64,000 bases of DNA from the NCBI RefSeq assembly GCF_000003195.3, contig NC_012876.2:47735276-47799275 (forward strand), read 5' to 3'. Made by a program: the position numbers and the translations under genes. Under the pieces are notes generated by a model. That model saw only the letters and a list, made by a program, of their open reading frames with translations, made no database searches and was not told the DNA's origin. This DNA comes from Sorghum bicolor (taxonomy: Eukaryota; Streptophyta; Magnoliopsida; Poales; Poaceae). Positions within the stretch are counted from its first letter, which is position 1. The number at the start of each line of letters is the position of its first letter. Shown here in pieces: positions 42,869-54,747 of this stretch.

Positions 42869-42886
42869 TGGCGCCGTTGTCGGGGA
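42869..42886 (+). other. Element A primer binding site (tRNA-Asp type)
   Basis: TGGCGCCGTTGTCGGGGA, one base different from B, eight bases after the LTR. Confidence 0.85.
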
Positions 42887-42904
42887 GAAAGACGGTTTGC
42901 TGAG

Positions 42905-42979
42905 GTAACTTTTAGTCTTGCTATTATCTTGTATTATACTTTTATACTTTTATTCTTTTATCTTTTTATTTTTTCCAGT
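42905..42979 (+). other. Probable intron in the element A leader
   Basis: Donor GAG/GTAACT and a very pyrimidine-rich acceptor tract ending TTTTTTCCAG. It lies between the primer site and the unknown ORF. B has a similar T-rich stretch ending CTTATGCAG at 36118. This is predicted from sequence only. Confidence 0.45.
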
Positions 42980-44231
42980 GGATAACTCAAATTCCACAAC
43001 TATTATTGAATTTTTTGCACCTTCGAAGACCAGCCATAGACCATGGGAGTCAACAAGTCCTTTCTTTGCCCCTAAATATGATCTGTGTCTGGAGTTGATT
43101 GCAATAGGTCAAAACCAACCCTTTTCTGTAGCCGAGGTCCTATCTTTTAATCAAGAAGACAATGAACTTTTAGCTACACCTAGGGAATCTTTTAATCTTT
43201 CTATAAATTTTGGTTTAAACGTAGCCCTAGAAGACCATGTTTTTTCTCGATATTTTCACATTGGTCTTGATCGTATAACCATTGGTAGAGTTTTTCTTTC
43301 TTTATCTATTAGTAAAGCAAGGTATGTCTTCATTCGTGGACATCCTTCTTGCACTAGTCTTCATAGAAAATTCCTAGAGATAGAGAAGGAATCATCTCCC
43401 AGACGAGGTAAGGATGTTTCAATAGCCAATTTCCAAACATTTCAATCCCATGATACGGCTATCCAACCCAAACAAGTAGAGCTCCAAAATAATCTAAGAG
43501 AAGAAGAAATTCTACCTTAGGAAATTCATTTTGGGATGAGCTTAAACTTCCTGCTTCATAAGAGACCTTTGAGTGCATATAGTCTGAACCTTCCTAAGAA
43601 GGGATCTCTTAGAAAGCATCTCAAATCCAATCCCTTTGATGGACATCTAGAAAGACTCAAGGATGGCATCTTAAGTGATGCAATAGAAGGAGAGCGAAGC
43701 CATTTAGAAGACAATCTCATCTTCTCCCCTTCTACGCACACTTTTGATGACTCGTTCGAACCTATCTTTAAACCCATCATTGAGCCTAATAATTTCTACT
43801 ATGCTCTTTCTCTTGAACCTCCTGATGATCCTATGAATCTCTCTAGACATTCCATGCATATGAGTCACCAAGACCACAAGGAGGATCGAGAAGAGCAACA
43901 TCAATGGCTAGAGGGCATTAAAAATCCATGTGCTATCACCATTGAATGGATAGATAAAACAAACTTGAGAGACAATCCTAGAGGAATTTTAAGTATTCAT
44001 GAAGAATCATCCTTGGAGTTTGAGAATGAGAGAAACAACAGTGAGCATGGAAGTTATTTCATAAATACCTCACCAAGTCCTTGCTTATATAAAACATCTC
44101 CACAATCAATTGGTCTCTCCATCCTTACCATATTTGAGATCTCTAACCCCCTCTTCCTTTCTATTTATAAAAACTTTAAAGGGGTGGTTATCGATGCATA
44201 TGTCTATAATAAATATTGCAGATATCGTTGA
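42980..44231 (+). pseudogene. Element A ORF of unknown function in the gag position (one internal stop)
   Basis: I do not recognise this protein. Frame 0 is open from the predicted intron acceptor to TGA at 44232-44234, except for TAG at 43518-43520, giving about 417 codons. There is no methionine before the internal stop, so the true start is unresolved; splicing from an upstream exon is possible. The first half has FSVAEVLSFNQEDNELLATP and FHIGLDRITIGRVFLSLSIS. The second half is acidic and polar (SHQDHKEDREEQHQWLEGI). There is no zinc knuckle, protease, reverse transcriptase or clear membrane segment after the intron. It follows the primer site as gag would. A short leucine/phenylalanine-rich run upstream (42918-42975) is probably intron, not a signal peptide. 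Confidence 0.5.
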
Positions 44232-44234
44232 GTC

Positions 44235-45479
44235 AATCTTGATATAGGCACGCTTAGGTCGGTGTTGGAGGGGAAACCACTTCACCAACATAATTTGATG
44301 GTTTCCCAGGGACAAGCTTAGTGTCCTAAAATAAGCACTTATCAGATCATAACATGATCTTCTAATTATTTGAATTTTGCAAAATTCAAGCTTGGGGGAA
44401 ATACTTTACATAAAAACATCCTTTGTCATGTTGCTATGTTGGTTGTCCCTACCTTTGAGACATGCTCAATTTGTTAAATACTAGTCACACTACTTCATCT
44501 CCACTTGAGTAGATCTCTATAAATGCTCTCATGCTATCTTTATTTGCTTTAGTATATGTCTAGGTTTGGAGTAGCTTCATTTATCTCTTAATTAAGCATG
44601 GTGCTTAGTTTGGGAATGATGATCTTACTTCCAAGGGATTTTAAATTAAGCATGGTGCTTAGGTGAAAATGCCCTTCTAAATCAAATTAGACATGGTGTC
44701 TAGGTTGATTTTTGAGCCAATACTATGCTATAGTAGATATTGGATATTTTGTTGGACTAACCCCTGCAGGAAAACTTTCAATATCAACCTGGGAAGTTAT
44801 GAGATACAAACTCATTGGAGACACATGAAGTTTAACGATTTGCACAAGGAAGACATAGCTCATTCATCATAGAGAGATGATCCATGGAACGAGACAAACA
44901 GTGCTACAAACACGATGCACAACCGCTAAGAAAGGAAAGCTTCCACAAGGAGATATTGTACCATCACTATTCAAGTAAGGTAACATCTTAAGGTACTTGA
45001 CTATCACTTTTATAAGCTTCTCCTTGGTTCTGGCATTCACAATAATAAAGACAAACATAAACCAACCCAATTAATTCAATATGTTTAGTCCTTTAATCTT
45101 TGTTCTTAGTACTACCTTCGTGATCCCACACTCCTAATCATATAAGCTAAAATATTGCACATTCAGTCTATGGAAGATATAAACATAAATATAGACAGAT
45201 TATCTTTCCATTAGGTCGAGCAATCTGATCTGACAAATGTTTTAAATGCTATACTCATGATCTTATTATCCATCAACTTTGTCTTGCTCACCATGCTTAA
45301 GGTTAGTGAACAACAAACACACTTTTGGTTCTGTTGGTGTTTTTCACCAACAGAGCCCATGCACTTGATCTCTGCCTTGTCTCTATGAGCTGGTACACTT
45401 CGAGCATAATACGAAGGAGTTTTACAACTCCCAGACTCCACCAAGTGAAGAACCTAGATCTATGAGCACAAACACACTG
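44235..45479 (+). other. Element A internal non-coding region, E-like
   Basis: No supported ORF. It shares ordered landmarks with E (16290-17860). Contains the perfect 16-bp palindrome GAATTTTGCAAAATTC at 44372-44387, directly before an internal polypurine-like AGCTTGGGGGAA (44389-44400). Confidence 0.6.
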
Positions 45480-46312
45480 GAGATACTGGACACCCAGGCA
45501 ATCATGGCCCTGAGATGCTTGAGGACGTAAACTACATCAACAACTACTACTACTACTACAACTGTCCTTAACAAAATTAAGACTTCATGGTGATAGAGTC
45601 TGGTACTGATGAGAGGGCACCCATCATCCTAGGGAGGCCATTACTGAACACCTCGGGAGTTGTCATCTACGCTTGTACTGCCAAGATTAGTTTCTACATC
45701 AAGGGGAAGAAGGAGACGTTTTCCTTCAAGAACAAAACTACACAAATTTTAGAGCAATCCCGACATGAACCAAGGAAGAGGATCAACAGGAGGAACATGA
45801 ACAAGCAAATGTGGACCGAGTCAGCTAAGATGGTCACTGCAGCTCAAGGAGGTCAAGATCGTGGACTTAAGTCACCGTTCCTGACCAAAAAGGACAACCC
45901 ACGTTATTGATATGGGAGAAGATGAGTACGATCCACCCATCATCCTTGGGAGACCGTTGCTCGGCACCGTTAAAGCAATCGTCTACATTGGAACCGGAGA
46001 AGTCCACATGTATTTCCCCTCTGAGAAGGTACGCAACTATTTTACTGACCTTAACTATATAGTTGAAGACTCTAAGCAGGTTAGGACAAGAAGAAGACGA
46101 CGCAACCGCAACCAGAGGAGGCAAATCATCAAGGACGGATGGGCACTACGAAGGAGAAGTGGTAAGGCCTAAAGACATACAGCTTGAACAGAACTGTCCT
46201 GAGGAGACCGTAGCACCGAGTCAGGTATGGAGAGAGAAGATAGTTATACACGAAGAGGAGGCGCCGCTGGAACCACCGACTACGCCATCCAGCGAATCCT
46301 GAGACGACTGAG
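45480..46312 (+). pseudogene. gag-pro: Element A remnant of the tandem-protease gag
   Basis: Deleted relative to B. It starts inside the zinc knuckle text (near GACACCCAGGCAATCATGGCCC), has an ACTACT repeat, then jumps to the end of the first protease (IILGRPLLNTSG at 45620-45655), the basic linker (45770-45830), and the end of the second protease (IILGRPLLGTVK at 45940-45975). Both active-site aspartates are lost. It ends in a frame-shifted version of the terminal segment. It shows that A and B descend from a common gag-protease element. Confidence 0.8.
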
Positions 46313-48494
46313 AAAACGGAGAGTCCTGTTCGGAGGACTTAAAAATACCGAACCCCTTGCCAAGAAGTAAACTTAGTAGTTATCCTTTTCCCTTCAATTA
46401 TTTAAAATAGTTTGCTTAGTTAATTAGGTTCATATCATCTCGAAAAGAAAATAAAAATGTTAAAAAATAGTAAGCCCCATGTGAGTATGCTCATGGCATA
46501 AAACCCATAAGTACATTCACTGTGGTGGCGTAAAAATAAAATAAATATATTCCTGTCCTATAAAAATGAAAATATGCTAAAATAAATTTATGATCCTACT
46601 AAAGAGAGTAACATTTATTGAGGGGGCCCAACATGATAAAGGCTAGATATTTATGCTAACGCTTAACTAGTTCCACAAAGCTTTATTGTCTATTTGAGCT
46701 CCACAGAATTCAAGGATCAAAGAAGACTAGCCAGCGGAGGACATAGTAATCGCTGTCAGGGTGCTGCCGACATTCAAATACACCTCTGCCACCTGCTAGC
46801 TACATCAGAAGAAATTACGTCAAAATCCAGCTTGGGGGAGAGCACCCCCGTTTATCCAACTAAGTGTTCTACTCATGTTTATACTTTACACAAATAATAA
46901 AAAGATGCATAATCATAAAAACCCAAATAAAAATTCTATGTTTATATATATATCTTTGCTTAGTTTGTTAAATAAATAAATAAATAAAGTTTGCTATGAA
47001 CTCTCATGATAAGCTCTCACATGGAAAAGATGAATAGTTGCTCTGCCATGACTAGTTCTTAAATTGAAATCTCTCTCAAGTTTAGGCATGACTGTTATGA
47101 ATTAAGATTTGCTCTAAACCTGAACTTGTGGGAAGAGTACTTGATCTAAAGTCTAAGTCGTTAACGGATATGATATGGAAAGGTTGAGCTGCTGTTTATC
47201 TGTTCCTAGAGATGCTAGAATTCTGGATAATTTTATCTTTGAAAATCTTTAAAATAACACATGATGAGTTCCTATATGCTGAGAGTTTAAATTCCTACCA
47301 TAGCCAGATATACATGCTTAATAGACTATGAACCATATATTTACTTTTTACTCCTTATGAGCATTAAGTGTGGTCAAGCTGTGTAGACCCTTAGGAGCTT
47401 GTCATGCGGTTAAAATCAAGATCCACTTGCACGTTCTCTCATACATGCTACTTCTACTTAGGAAGTACGCATCCACATACATCCACTCAATTCCATCTCC
47501 AGATTCACCTAAAATTATCTACTCCTAATCTCGGAGAGAATAGCCAAAAACATTCTCCTATTTCTGTTTTTCCCTGTGAAATAAATGCTCGAGTTATCTT
47601 GGTTACTACCACTTGCTATATTATTTCAGGAGATGAGTGCTCTAAAAAAAGGAAAGAAGAAAGAAAAAAAAGAGAGAAAGGATACGAGGAAATAAAAAGC
47701 AGCAAGTGCCCGGAACCTCGAAGAAAAAAGAAAAAGTGAGACGAGAGGTAAAAATGGACAAGTGTCCGACAGTAGAATTAGGGGTACAAGATACCCGCCT
47801 GAGGGAAAAGAAAAAGAAAATATAGAGCATCTCATACTCCTCAATAAACTTCAAAGTGCAAGAAAGGTATGTATCCCCTTAAAAGAGCAAAAGTAGAATT
47901 AGACTTTCACCATTGTTATCATCATCATCACCATACACCATTCATTCGCCACACATGCACATCTTGATTTGACTTATTAACTTGTTCTTCTAGATCCATG
48001 GTTTGACTATGCAATAAATGTCTTGTAAGTATGTATACTTTATCTCCCACCTATGAGCTCCAGATATCAAATCCTTATTAGAGTAGGGTGAGAGAGAAGG
48101 CAATGTCACTATGCCTCGTACCAAAAATACCACATACTTTGAGAGAAGGCATATACCATCACTGCCTTGGTAAGGATCCAGAAATACCACAAAGGAGAGA
48201 CTAGAGAGAGTCATACAAGGAATCTCTGAGTTTTATTTTGAAAATCTACAAAAACTCCAGAGCTATAGTTGATCAAGAACAAGAGACATGGCGCTTGACT
48301 TGACCGTTCTATCTTTTAACTACTCAAGACACAAGTGACGGTTGCAAGCCCCATGGTGAAAGGTAAAATGAGTAAGTTTTAAATCTTAGCAATTTACTCT
48401 AACTCAAAGATGAGATTTTGCTTGAACGCATGTGTACCTTTAAGGCATGAAACCACTGCAGAAACTTTTGAGTCTATCCTTGCTCAGGGATGTT
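46313..48494 (+). other. Element A 3' non-coding region
   Basis: Runs parallel to B 38735-40900, including an internal polypurine-like tract (46829-46842) and a purine-rich stretch (47641-47700). It ends CTTGCTCAGGGATGTT directly against the LTR; the hairpin's right arm and the polypurine tract present in B are missing. No supported ORF. Confidence 0.65.
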
Positions 48495-49866
48495 CGTTGA
48501 CGGTCCTTAAGTACCAAATATAATCATCAAATAAATAAAGAAAAGGACCCAAATGCAACCAACACCCAGACTTAGGGTTTTATCTGACAGAATTCCACAA
48601 GTTTTGGTGTTTGTCTATTTCTGCAGGGGGTTATCAGGAAATATGGAGGAAAGGCCCACACGTCGGGTTTACATAGAGATATTAACGTGCCGCGTAATTT
48701 TCTATCATCTAGAAGAGTCCAGAAGCCACGGGAACGAACAGAAGACCGAACGGGCCCGGGGGCAGGGCGCCCGCCCTCCCCCCTTGGGCGCCCACCCTGG
48801 TAAAAGCACCAATCACAGAATGGAGTACACCATTACAAAGATCTCGTCGAGCTGATCGAAATGCATATATTATTTGCTATATTTGGAGTTTGGAATCACG
48901 AGATATTAATAAAAGAAGGACTCCACATAAAAGAGCTGCGGGATTATTTGGGCCCAAATCAGATTTTGGTCCATTAATGCCTATGTGCATTTTAATGAGA
49001 TATGGTGGAAAGTTTAATACAACATCGCCTGCTGAACCAAAAAGGCACAAAAGGAGGAGGCCATATAAGCAAAGCCCCTGGCCCCTGGAGGAGAACACTT
49101 CATTATAGAGTTGAGAGGTGCCCTCGAAGGATAACCTTTCCTCTATATAGAATTAGGGCTTAGCATCCAATGCGAGATTAGAATTAGTTCTTCTAAGATC
49201 TTCTAGATTCAGAGAGATAGAGTGGAGGTGTAGATCGGAGGAAGCCCGGCCTGTCGGTGTCTACTCCGAGGTTGTACTTGCGGGATCAAGTCTCCTAACC
49301 TGAGGCTTCCTCCTAGGATTCTTCAGTATTTCAACTTCTAAATTCTAGTAAGTTCTTTGTTCTTATTGTTCTTTGGTTTATGAGTTTACTTTAATCTCTT
49401 CCGGTTGAGTTTAGAGTAATCATTGCTAGCGTAAACGTGGTGTTTGGGCTAGGGTACTCATAGATATCCCCTGTCTAGCTGGACCGTGGTAGTAGCGAGG
49501 AACGTGACATTTCCGAGTTACCTTTGTAGCCCACATCCCGTTAGCAGCATCGATAGGGTTTATAGGTGTGGGTCGAACATCCTTTGTGGTGTCTAGATTC
49601 CGTGAGCCTCCCCAATAGAACAGTAGATCATCCTTACCAAGGTTAGAACGAGAGTGCGGTTGTAGTCTTCTCTATACATCGCTCACATTGAATTACATTG
49701 TTTGTAGCCTAAAGGGTAGTAGCAATAGATTTGGTTAGTCACATGCACGCTTTCTCCTAGTGGTAAAAATATAAATACGATACTCTAGATAACCTCCCGG
49801 GTGAAGTGCTCATTGATATTCGTGCGCTTGCGGATCATTTCCTGATGGCGTTACCAAATGTCAACA
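48495..49866 (+). repeat. Element A 3' LTR (1372 bp)
   Basis: Begins CGTTGACGG (first T changed to C) and ends AATGTCAACA. Uninterrupted, so it shows the pre-insertion sequence for B. Confidence 0.9.
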
Positions 49867-49871
49867 TGCTC
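49867..49871. other. Target duplication of element A, right copy (TGCTC)
   Basis: Pairs with 33211-33215. Confidence 0.9.
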
Positions 49872-50332
49872 CGGCGTCGCGCGGGAGGACCATTGGTCGC
49901 TCCACATACGTCTAGGCATTTGGACATATCGCCCTAGCGAGCGACGCCGCGGCGTTGTCCAGATCGAACGGGAGTGTTCTTCTTGGGGAGAACAATCCGT
50001 GCGGTAGCAGCGTCGTGGGGGACGGGAGCGCGGGAGGCGTGTCGTCTCCCAACATCGTCGCGTGGTCCTCGTGACGTCGGGCCATCGTGTCTGCGGCTTC
50101 GGCGCATGGGGTTGTCGGCTCCTGCACCACCGCCCGCCTTGCACGAGTCGGCGATCGCGAGGAGGCAGAGGAGTGGTGGCGGCGCTGTCCAAGCCTCTTG
50201 TTGGGCGAGGAAGCGTGGTGGCGAGGCCGTCTTGGAGCCCTCAATCATGCGGCCGCAATGCGAGCTCCTCCCGGTCCTTTGACTGAGAGTAGGATCATGT
50301 CGTAGCCGAAACCGGTGGACATGAACTTAAGG
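49872..50332 (-). pseudogene. gag: Element H gag, N-terminal fragment
   Basis: The minus-strand ATG at 50332-50330 (MSTGFGYDMILL) matches G. It continues with a basic, proline-rich N-terminus and DNAASLARAICPNA-like text, then TAG at 49914-49912 where G has CAG. After MVLPR the gene is cut by element A and continues at 33210 downward. Confidence 0.75.
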
Positions 50333-50425
50333 CTCCCAAACCAAATCACCATGGAGCGCGGAATTGGTGAAACGAGAGTGGCCATCTGGAAAGAGGTGGG
50401 AAGTCGGTGAGAAAAACATGAAGAA

Positions 50426-50443
50426 CCCCTACCTGGCGTGCCA
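50426..50443 (-). other. Element H primer binding site
   Basis: The minus strand reads TGGCACGCCAGGTAGGGG two bases after the LTR. Probably complementary to a tRNA-Arg 3' end, by analogy with related elements. Confidence 0.7.
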
Positions 50444-50445
50444 AC

Positions 50446-51496
50446 AGTCGGTGTTTTCCCCACGGGGGGTCACACCAACGAGTGAAACTTGTGTGCATGT
50501 TCTCTTTCCCAGATGGTGGTGCAAGAAAGACACAAAGATTTATCTTGGTTGAGGCAAGAGAAGGCCCTACGTCTAGCGGGGGGATTTTTCTATTATCTTG
50601 CACCTAAGTGCTTGTACTGGGGCGAATACAAGTTGGTGTGGTGGATTCTAAGTTCTAGACCGAAGTGGTGTGTCGTTGTTCTCTACGTAACTCTTCCTAT
50701 GCCTCCTCTTTTATAGTCCAAGGAGAGACCTAGGTTACACGGCATAGGTGACAGAGTAGGGGTCGATAGGGGCGTGGCGCGCTGACCTACTTGAGGCTTC
50801 CGTACCGGAGTGGCCTCGAGCCGTCTTGTTACACGGTACTTGGGTGATGATTACGCGTGCCCCTGAATTCGGCTCCTGCGCGCTGTCCTGGACCGGCTTA
50901 ACCGTGGGCATGCTTGTACGTCGTAGTTGCAGTCGCGTCATAGTGGTTGAGGTGCCATCTTTCATCGCCCGACTCTTCTCTGGGAAGGAACATGCCCGCT
51001 CGAGGGTCAGATGCCGCGCAAAGGCCTGCTGAACGGAGCGCTAACTTTGGGCGTCTCGAGGGGGGTCGTGACAAGACGTTCCGACCGTCTTGCTGCGCCC
51101 TGCAGTTCTCTGGCTTGTCTGGTGGGCAAGGCTGCAAAAAGGAGCGATTGGATGGGTGCTTGCTCCCTATCACGCTTCCTGTGACTGTCGGATTAAGTGA
51201 GAACGCGACAGGCGCATTAAATGCCCTAGTTCCCGTACCCGCGTCAGGCGGCGGGCGGCGTCCTTGCGCTCAAGGCCTATTGATTCGTACGAGCTAGTTC
51301 CGTATTTGACGGTTGCCATTCAGTCGAGCCTTGGTCGATTCGCACGACCCTTCTTCCGTGTTCGAGGCTATGGTTGACATCATATTTTGGTAGCCGCGCA
51401 TGCGAACGCGGGGCGTCGAGTCAGGGGCCTCGATTTATATGCGGGTCGTCTTGTTATTCGCATTGGTCTGGGTACCCCTTATTGATACCCTCGACA
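50446..51496 (-). repeat. Element H 5' LTR (1051 bp)
   Basis: AGTCGGTGTTTTCC (first T changed to A) to ACCCTCGACA. TATA-like ATATAAAT on the minus strand at 51433-51440. Confidence 0.9.
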
Positions 51497-51501
51497 AGTA
51501 T
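51497..51501. other. Target duplication of element H, right copy (AGTAT)
   Basis: Pairs with 18513-18517. Confidence 0.9.
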
Positions 51502-52801
51502 CTATTATTGCATGTGTAATCGAGAGCATTTATCTATCTCTTTCATACAGGGATAAATGTCACATAAAATATAGATAAAGTATGAATGGTGACAAAGATA
51601 ATTAATCTGATCAGCATAACAAGCCACATATAATAATGATAAGCATCTCAACAGATATTCTAGCAAGTCATTAACATGGAATTAGGATGAACTACAAGAT
51701 TATTTCTTATGTTATTCTTAACTATAAAGTCTAGCATATCATAGTTAGTGCAATTATACTTGGCAATCATTGCGAGAGAGGACTACGCCCATGCATAGTG
51801 ATATTATCAAGGAAGATGAGAAACATAGCAATCACTCCCCTGTAATAATGTTGCTCTGCCTGCCCTATACACGAGAGGGGCCTATATAAGAATCAATGGA
51901 GCTGTCACCACCACGAACTACCCCGCGATCCGGCATATAGAGTACAATCGCAGATAGACACGGTATAGGCACCACGCCTACCCAATACTTATCATTTACC
52001 CACTGTACACATGGATAAACGCTATACGATCCTAAACATGTATATAATTCCAATCTAACTAAGCCAAGCATATAACTATGATAAACTAAGAACAATATAA
52101 TTGCAAATATAAACAAGTAGAGCAAAGTCATAATCAATATATTGAAGTAGAACAAAGTCATATTCATAATATTGAAGAACAATGATGAAGAAATGAAGAA
52201 TAGTAGAGGAATTACCAAGAATCCTATTGACTGATCCGGAAACCAATTGAAGATTGACTCCTTCTAGTTATAATCCTATGTAGCTATGCTAAACTAGAGA
52301 TCAAGTTGATGTGGTGGCTCTAGGGCTTGATCAGGGACTTCTTCTCCCAAGATGGATGAATGAATTAGGGCTTCTCTGGTCCTCTCCTCTAGGGGCCAGG
52401 GGGTCTGCTTATATAGTCCCTTCAAATGAATATGGACCGTCGGATCAAACCGACCTTAATCGCACAGTTTTCCTTAATCCCTTAGGTCGGTGGAGCATGA
52501 TCCGCGAGGCGGAGCCTGATTGGCTCTCAGGCCAGGGTGGGCGCCGATGGGGGGAGGGCGGGTGCCCTGCCCCCGGGTCCGCTCGGCCTCCTGCTCGTTC
52601 CCGTGGCTTCTAGACTCTTCTATGTAAACCCAACGTGTGGGCCTTTCCTCAATATTTCCTGATAACCCCCTACAGAAATAGACAAACACCAAATCTCGTG
52701 GAATTCTATCAGATAAAACCCTAAGTCTGGGTGTCGGTTGCATTTGGGTCCTTTTCCCTATTTATTTGTTGATTATATTTGATACTTAAGGACCGTCAAC
52801 A
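51502..52801 (-). repeat. Element C 3' LTR, proximal part
   Basis: The reverse complement of B's LTR; the element-strand start TGTTGACGG lies at 52801. Continues at 18512 beyond H. Contains a shorter version (117 codons) of the LTR-internal hydrophobic frame at 51865-52218 and TATATAAG on the minus strand at 52408-52415. Confidence 0.88.
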
Positions 52802-54747
52802 AACTCCCCCAAGCTTACCTCTTGCTCGTCCCTGAGCAAGGATAATCTTAGTGATGGATCAGAAGTTACGTAATGCCTTTGAGTTTTGATGGTACACATG
52901 CTTTCAAATAATGTCTCATCTCTGAGTCAGAGTAAACCATCAAGACTTAAAACTTACTCATTTTACCTTTCACCATGGAACTTGTGACTGTCACTTCTAT
53001 CTTGAGCAGTTAAAAAATAGAACGGTCTAGTCAAGCGCCATGTCTCTTATTCTTGATCAGCTATAGCTCTACAATTTTTGCAGATTTTCAAATAAAACTC
53101 AGAGATTCCTTGTATGACTCTCTCAGATATCTCTTTTGTGGTATTTTTGGATCCTTACCAAGGCAGTGATGACATATGCCTTCTCTCAAAGTATGTAGTA
53201 TTTGTGGTATAAGGCATAGTGATATTGCCTTCTCTCTCATCCTACTCTAATAAGGCTTTGATATCTTGAGCTCATAGGTGGGAGATAAAATATACATACT
53301 TACAAGACATTTATTGCCTATAAATCCATGGATCCAGAGAAACAAGTCAATAAGTCAAATCAAGATGTGCATGTGTGGCGATAACAATGGTGAAAGTCTA
53401 ATTCTACTTGTTGCTCTTTTGAGGGGATACATACCTTCCTTGCTCTTTTGAAACTTTTTGAGGAGAATGAGATGGTCTATATTTTCTTTTTCTTTCCTCT
53501 CAGGTGGGTATCTTGCACCCCTAATTCTACTATCGGACACTTGTCCAGTTTTACCTCTCGCCTCACTTTTTCTTTTCATTCCAGGTTCCGGGCACTTGCC
53601 CCTTTTTATTTCTTCGTATCCTTTCTCTCTCTTCTTTTTTTAGAGCACTCATCTCCTGAAATAATATAGCAAGTGGTAGTAACCAAGATAACTTGAGCAT
53701 TTATTTCATAGGGGAAAACAGAAATAGGATAATATTTTTGGCTATTCTCTCCCGGATTAGGAGTAGAATACTTTTGGATGGCTCTGGAGATGGAAATGAG
53801 TGGATATATGTGGATACGTACTTTCGGAGTAGAAGCAGCATGTGTGAGTGAACGTGCAAGTGAATCTTGATTTTAACCACATGACAAGCTTCTAAGGGTC
53901 TACATAGCTTGACCACACTTAATGCTCATAAGCAGTAAAAAGTAAATGTGTGGCTCAAAGTCTAGTAAGCATGTATATATGGCTGTGGTAGGAATTTAAA
54001 ATCTCATCATACAAGAACTCATCATGTGTTATTTTAAAGATTTTTAAAGATAAAATTCTTCAGAATTTTAGCATCTCTAGGAACAGATAAACAGCAGCTC
54101 AACCTTCCCATATCATATCTGTTAACAATTTAGACTTTAGATCAAGTTCTCTTCCCACAAGTTCAGGTTTCGAGCAAGCTTTAAATTATAACAGTTATGT
54201 CTAAACTCGAGAGAGAACTTCAAATTTGAAAATTAGGCAGAGCAACTATTCATCGTATCCATGCTAGAGTTTTATTATGATTTAGTTTAGCATAGCCACT
54301 TTATTTATTTATTAAGCACACTAAGCAAAATATATATATATATAAGCACAACATCTTTATTGTTTTTTCATGGTTATGTATATTATTTTTTTATTTTAAT
54401 ATAGTATAAGTATATAGATAGATAGAAATACTTAGCGGGATAAATGGGGGTGCTCTCCACCAAGCTGGATTTTGACGTAATTTCTTCTGATGTAGCTAGC
54501 AGTTGGTAGAGGTGTGTTTAAATATCGGCAGCACCCTGACAGCGATTAGAATGTCCTCCGTGTGCTAGTCTTCTTGATCCTTGAATTCCGTGGAGCTCAA
54601 ATCGACAACAAAGCTTTGTGGAACTGATTAGGTGTTAGTATAAATATCTAGCCTTTATCATGTTGAGCCTCCTCAATAAATGCTACTTTCTTTGGTAGGA
54701 TCACAATTTTATTTTTATATTTTCATTTTTATAGAGCAGAAGAATAT
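52802..54747 (-). mobile_element. Element C internal 3' region, cut by element D
   Basis: The reverse complement of B's 3' non-coding region (about 38980-40930). It opens with the polypurine tract (AAGCTTGGGGGAGTT on the minus strand, 52802-52816) and the hairpin at 52821-52840. The internal tract with GGGGGTGCTCTCC lies near 54446. No coding sequence is visible; any gag would lie right of the window beyond D. Confidence 0.85.
54743..54747. other. Presumed target duplication of element D (AATAT)
   Basis: These are the five bases directly outside D's LTR. The partner is not in the window. Confidence 0.4.

Larger units (their letters stand above)
33216..49866 (+). mobile_element. Element A: non-autonomous Athila-like LTR element with an unknown ORF, host to element B
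   Basis: The 5' LTR (33216-34313 plus 42588-42860, interrupted by B) and the 3' LTR (48495-49866) are 1371 and 1372 bp and are flanked by TGCTC. A tRNA-Asp-type primer site follows the 5' LTR. The internal region has an unknown ORF (42980-44231), non-coding sequence, and a deleted remnant of the B-type gag-protease (45480-46312). There is no reverse transcriptase or integrase. Without B it measures about 8.4 kb. By eye the LTRs differ by about 4-5%. The 3' polypurine tract has been lost. Confidence 0.88.
18518..51496 (-). mobile_element. Element H: Retand/RIRE2-like derivative without protease or pol, host to elements I and A
   Basis: The LTRs at 18518-19569 and 50446-51496 are flanked by the duplication AGTAT. 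On the minus strand it has a 5' LTR, a primer site, a gag N-terminal region (49872-50332 and 32038-33215, interrupted by A), then a jump to the 3' non-coding region and the antisense gene (interrupted by I), hairpin, polypurine region and 3' LTR. Compared with G, about 4.9 kb (equivalent to 3000-7915) is missing. Without its inserts it measures about 9.6 kb. By eye its LTRs differ at about 22 of the first 350 positions, more than in A, I or B, as expected for their host. Confidence 0.9.

Noticed and set aside
42918..42975. Signal peptide at the start of the unknown ORF of A
   Set aside because: The hydrophobic run coincides with a T-rich intron acceptor tract and has no upstream ATG.
53448..53669. 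Short phenylalanine/serine-rich ORFs here and at 40024-40243 and 47626-47854 (the latter two minus strand)
   Set aside because: They are translations of the purine-rich (or complementary T-rich) stretch in the 3' non-coding region of A, B and C; frames are not consistent between copies.
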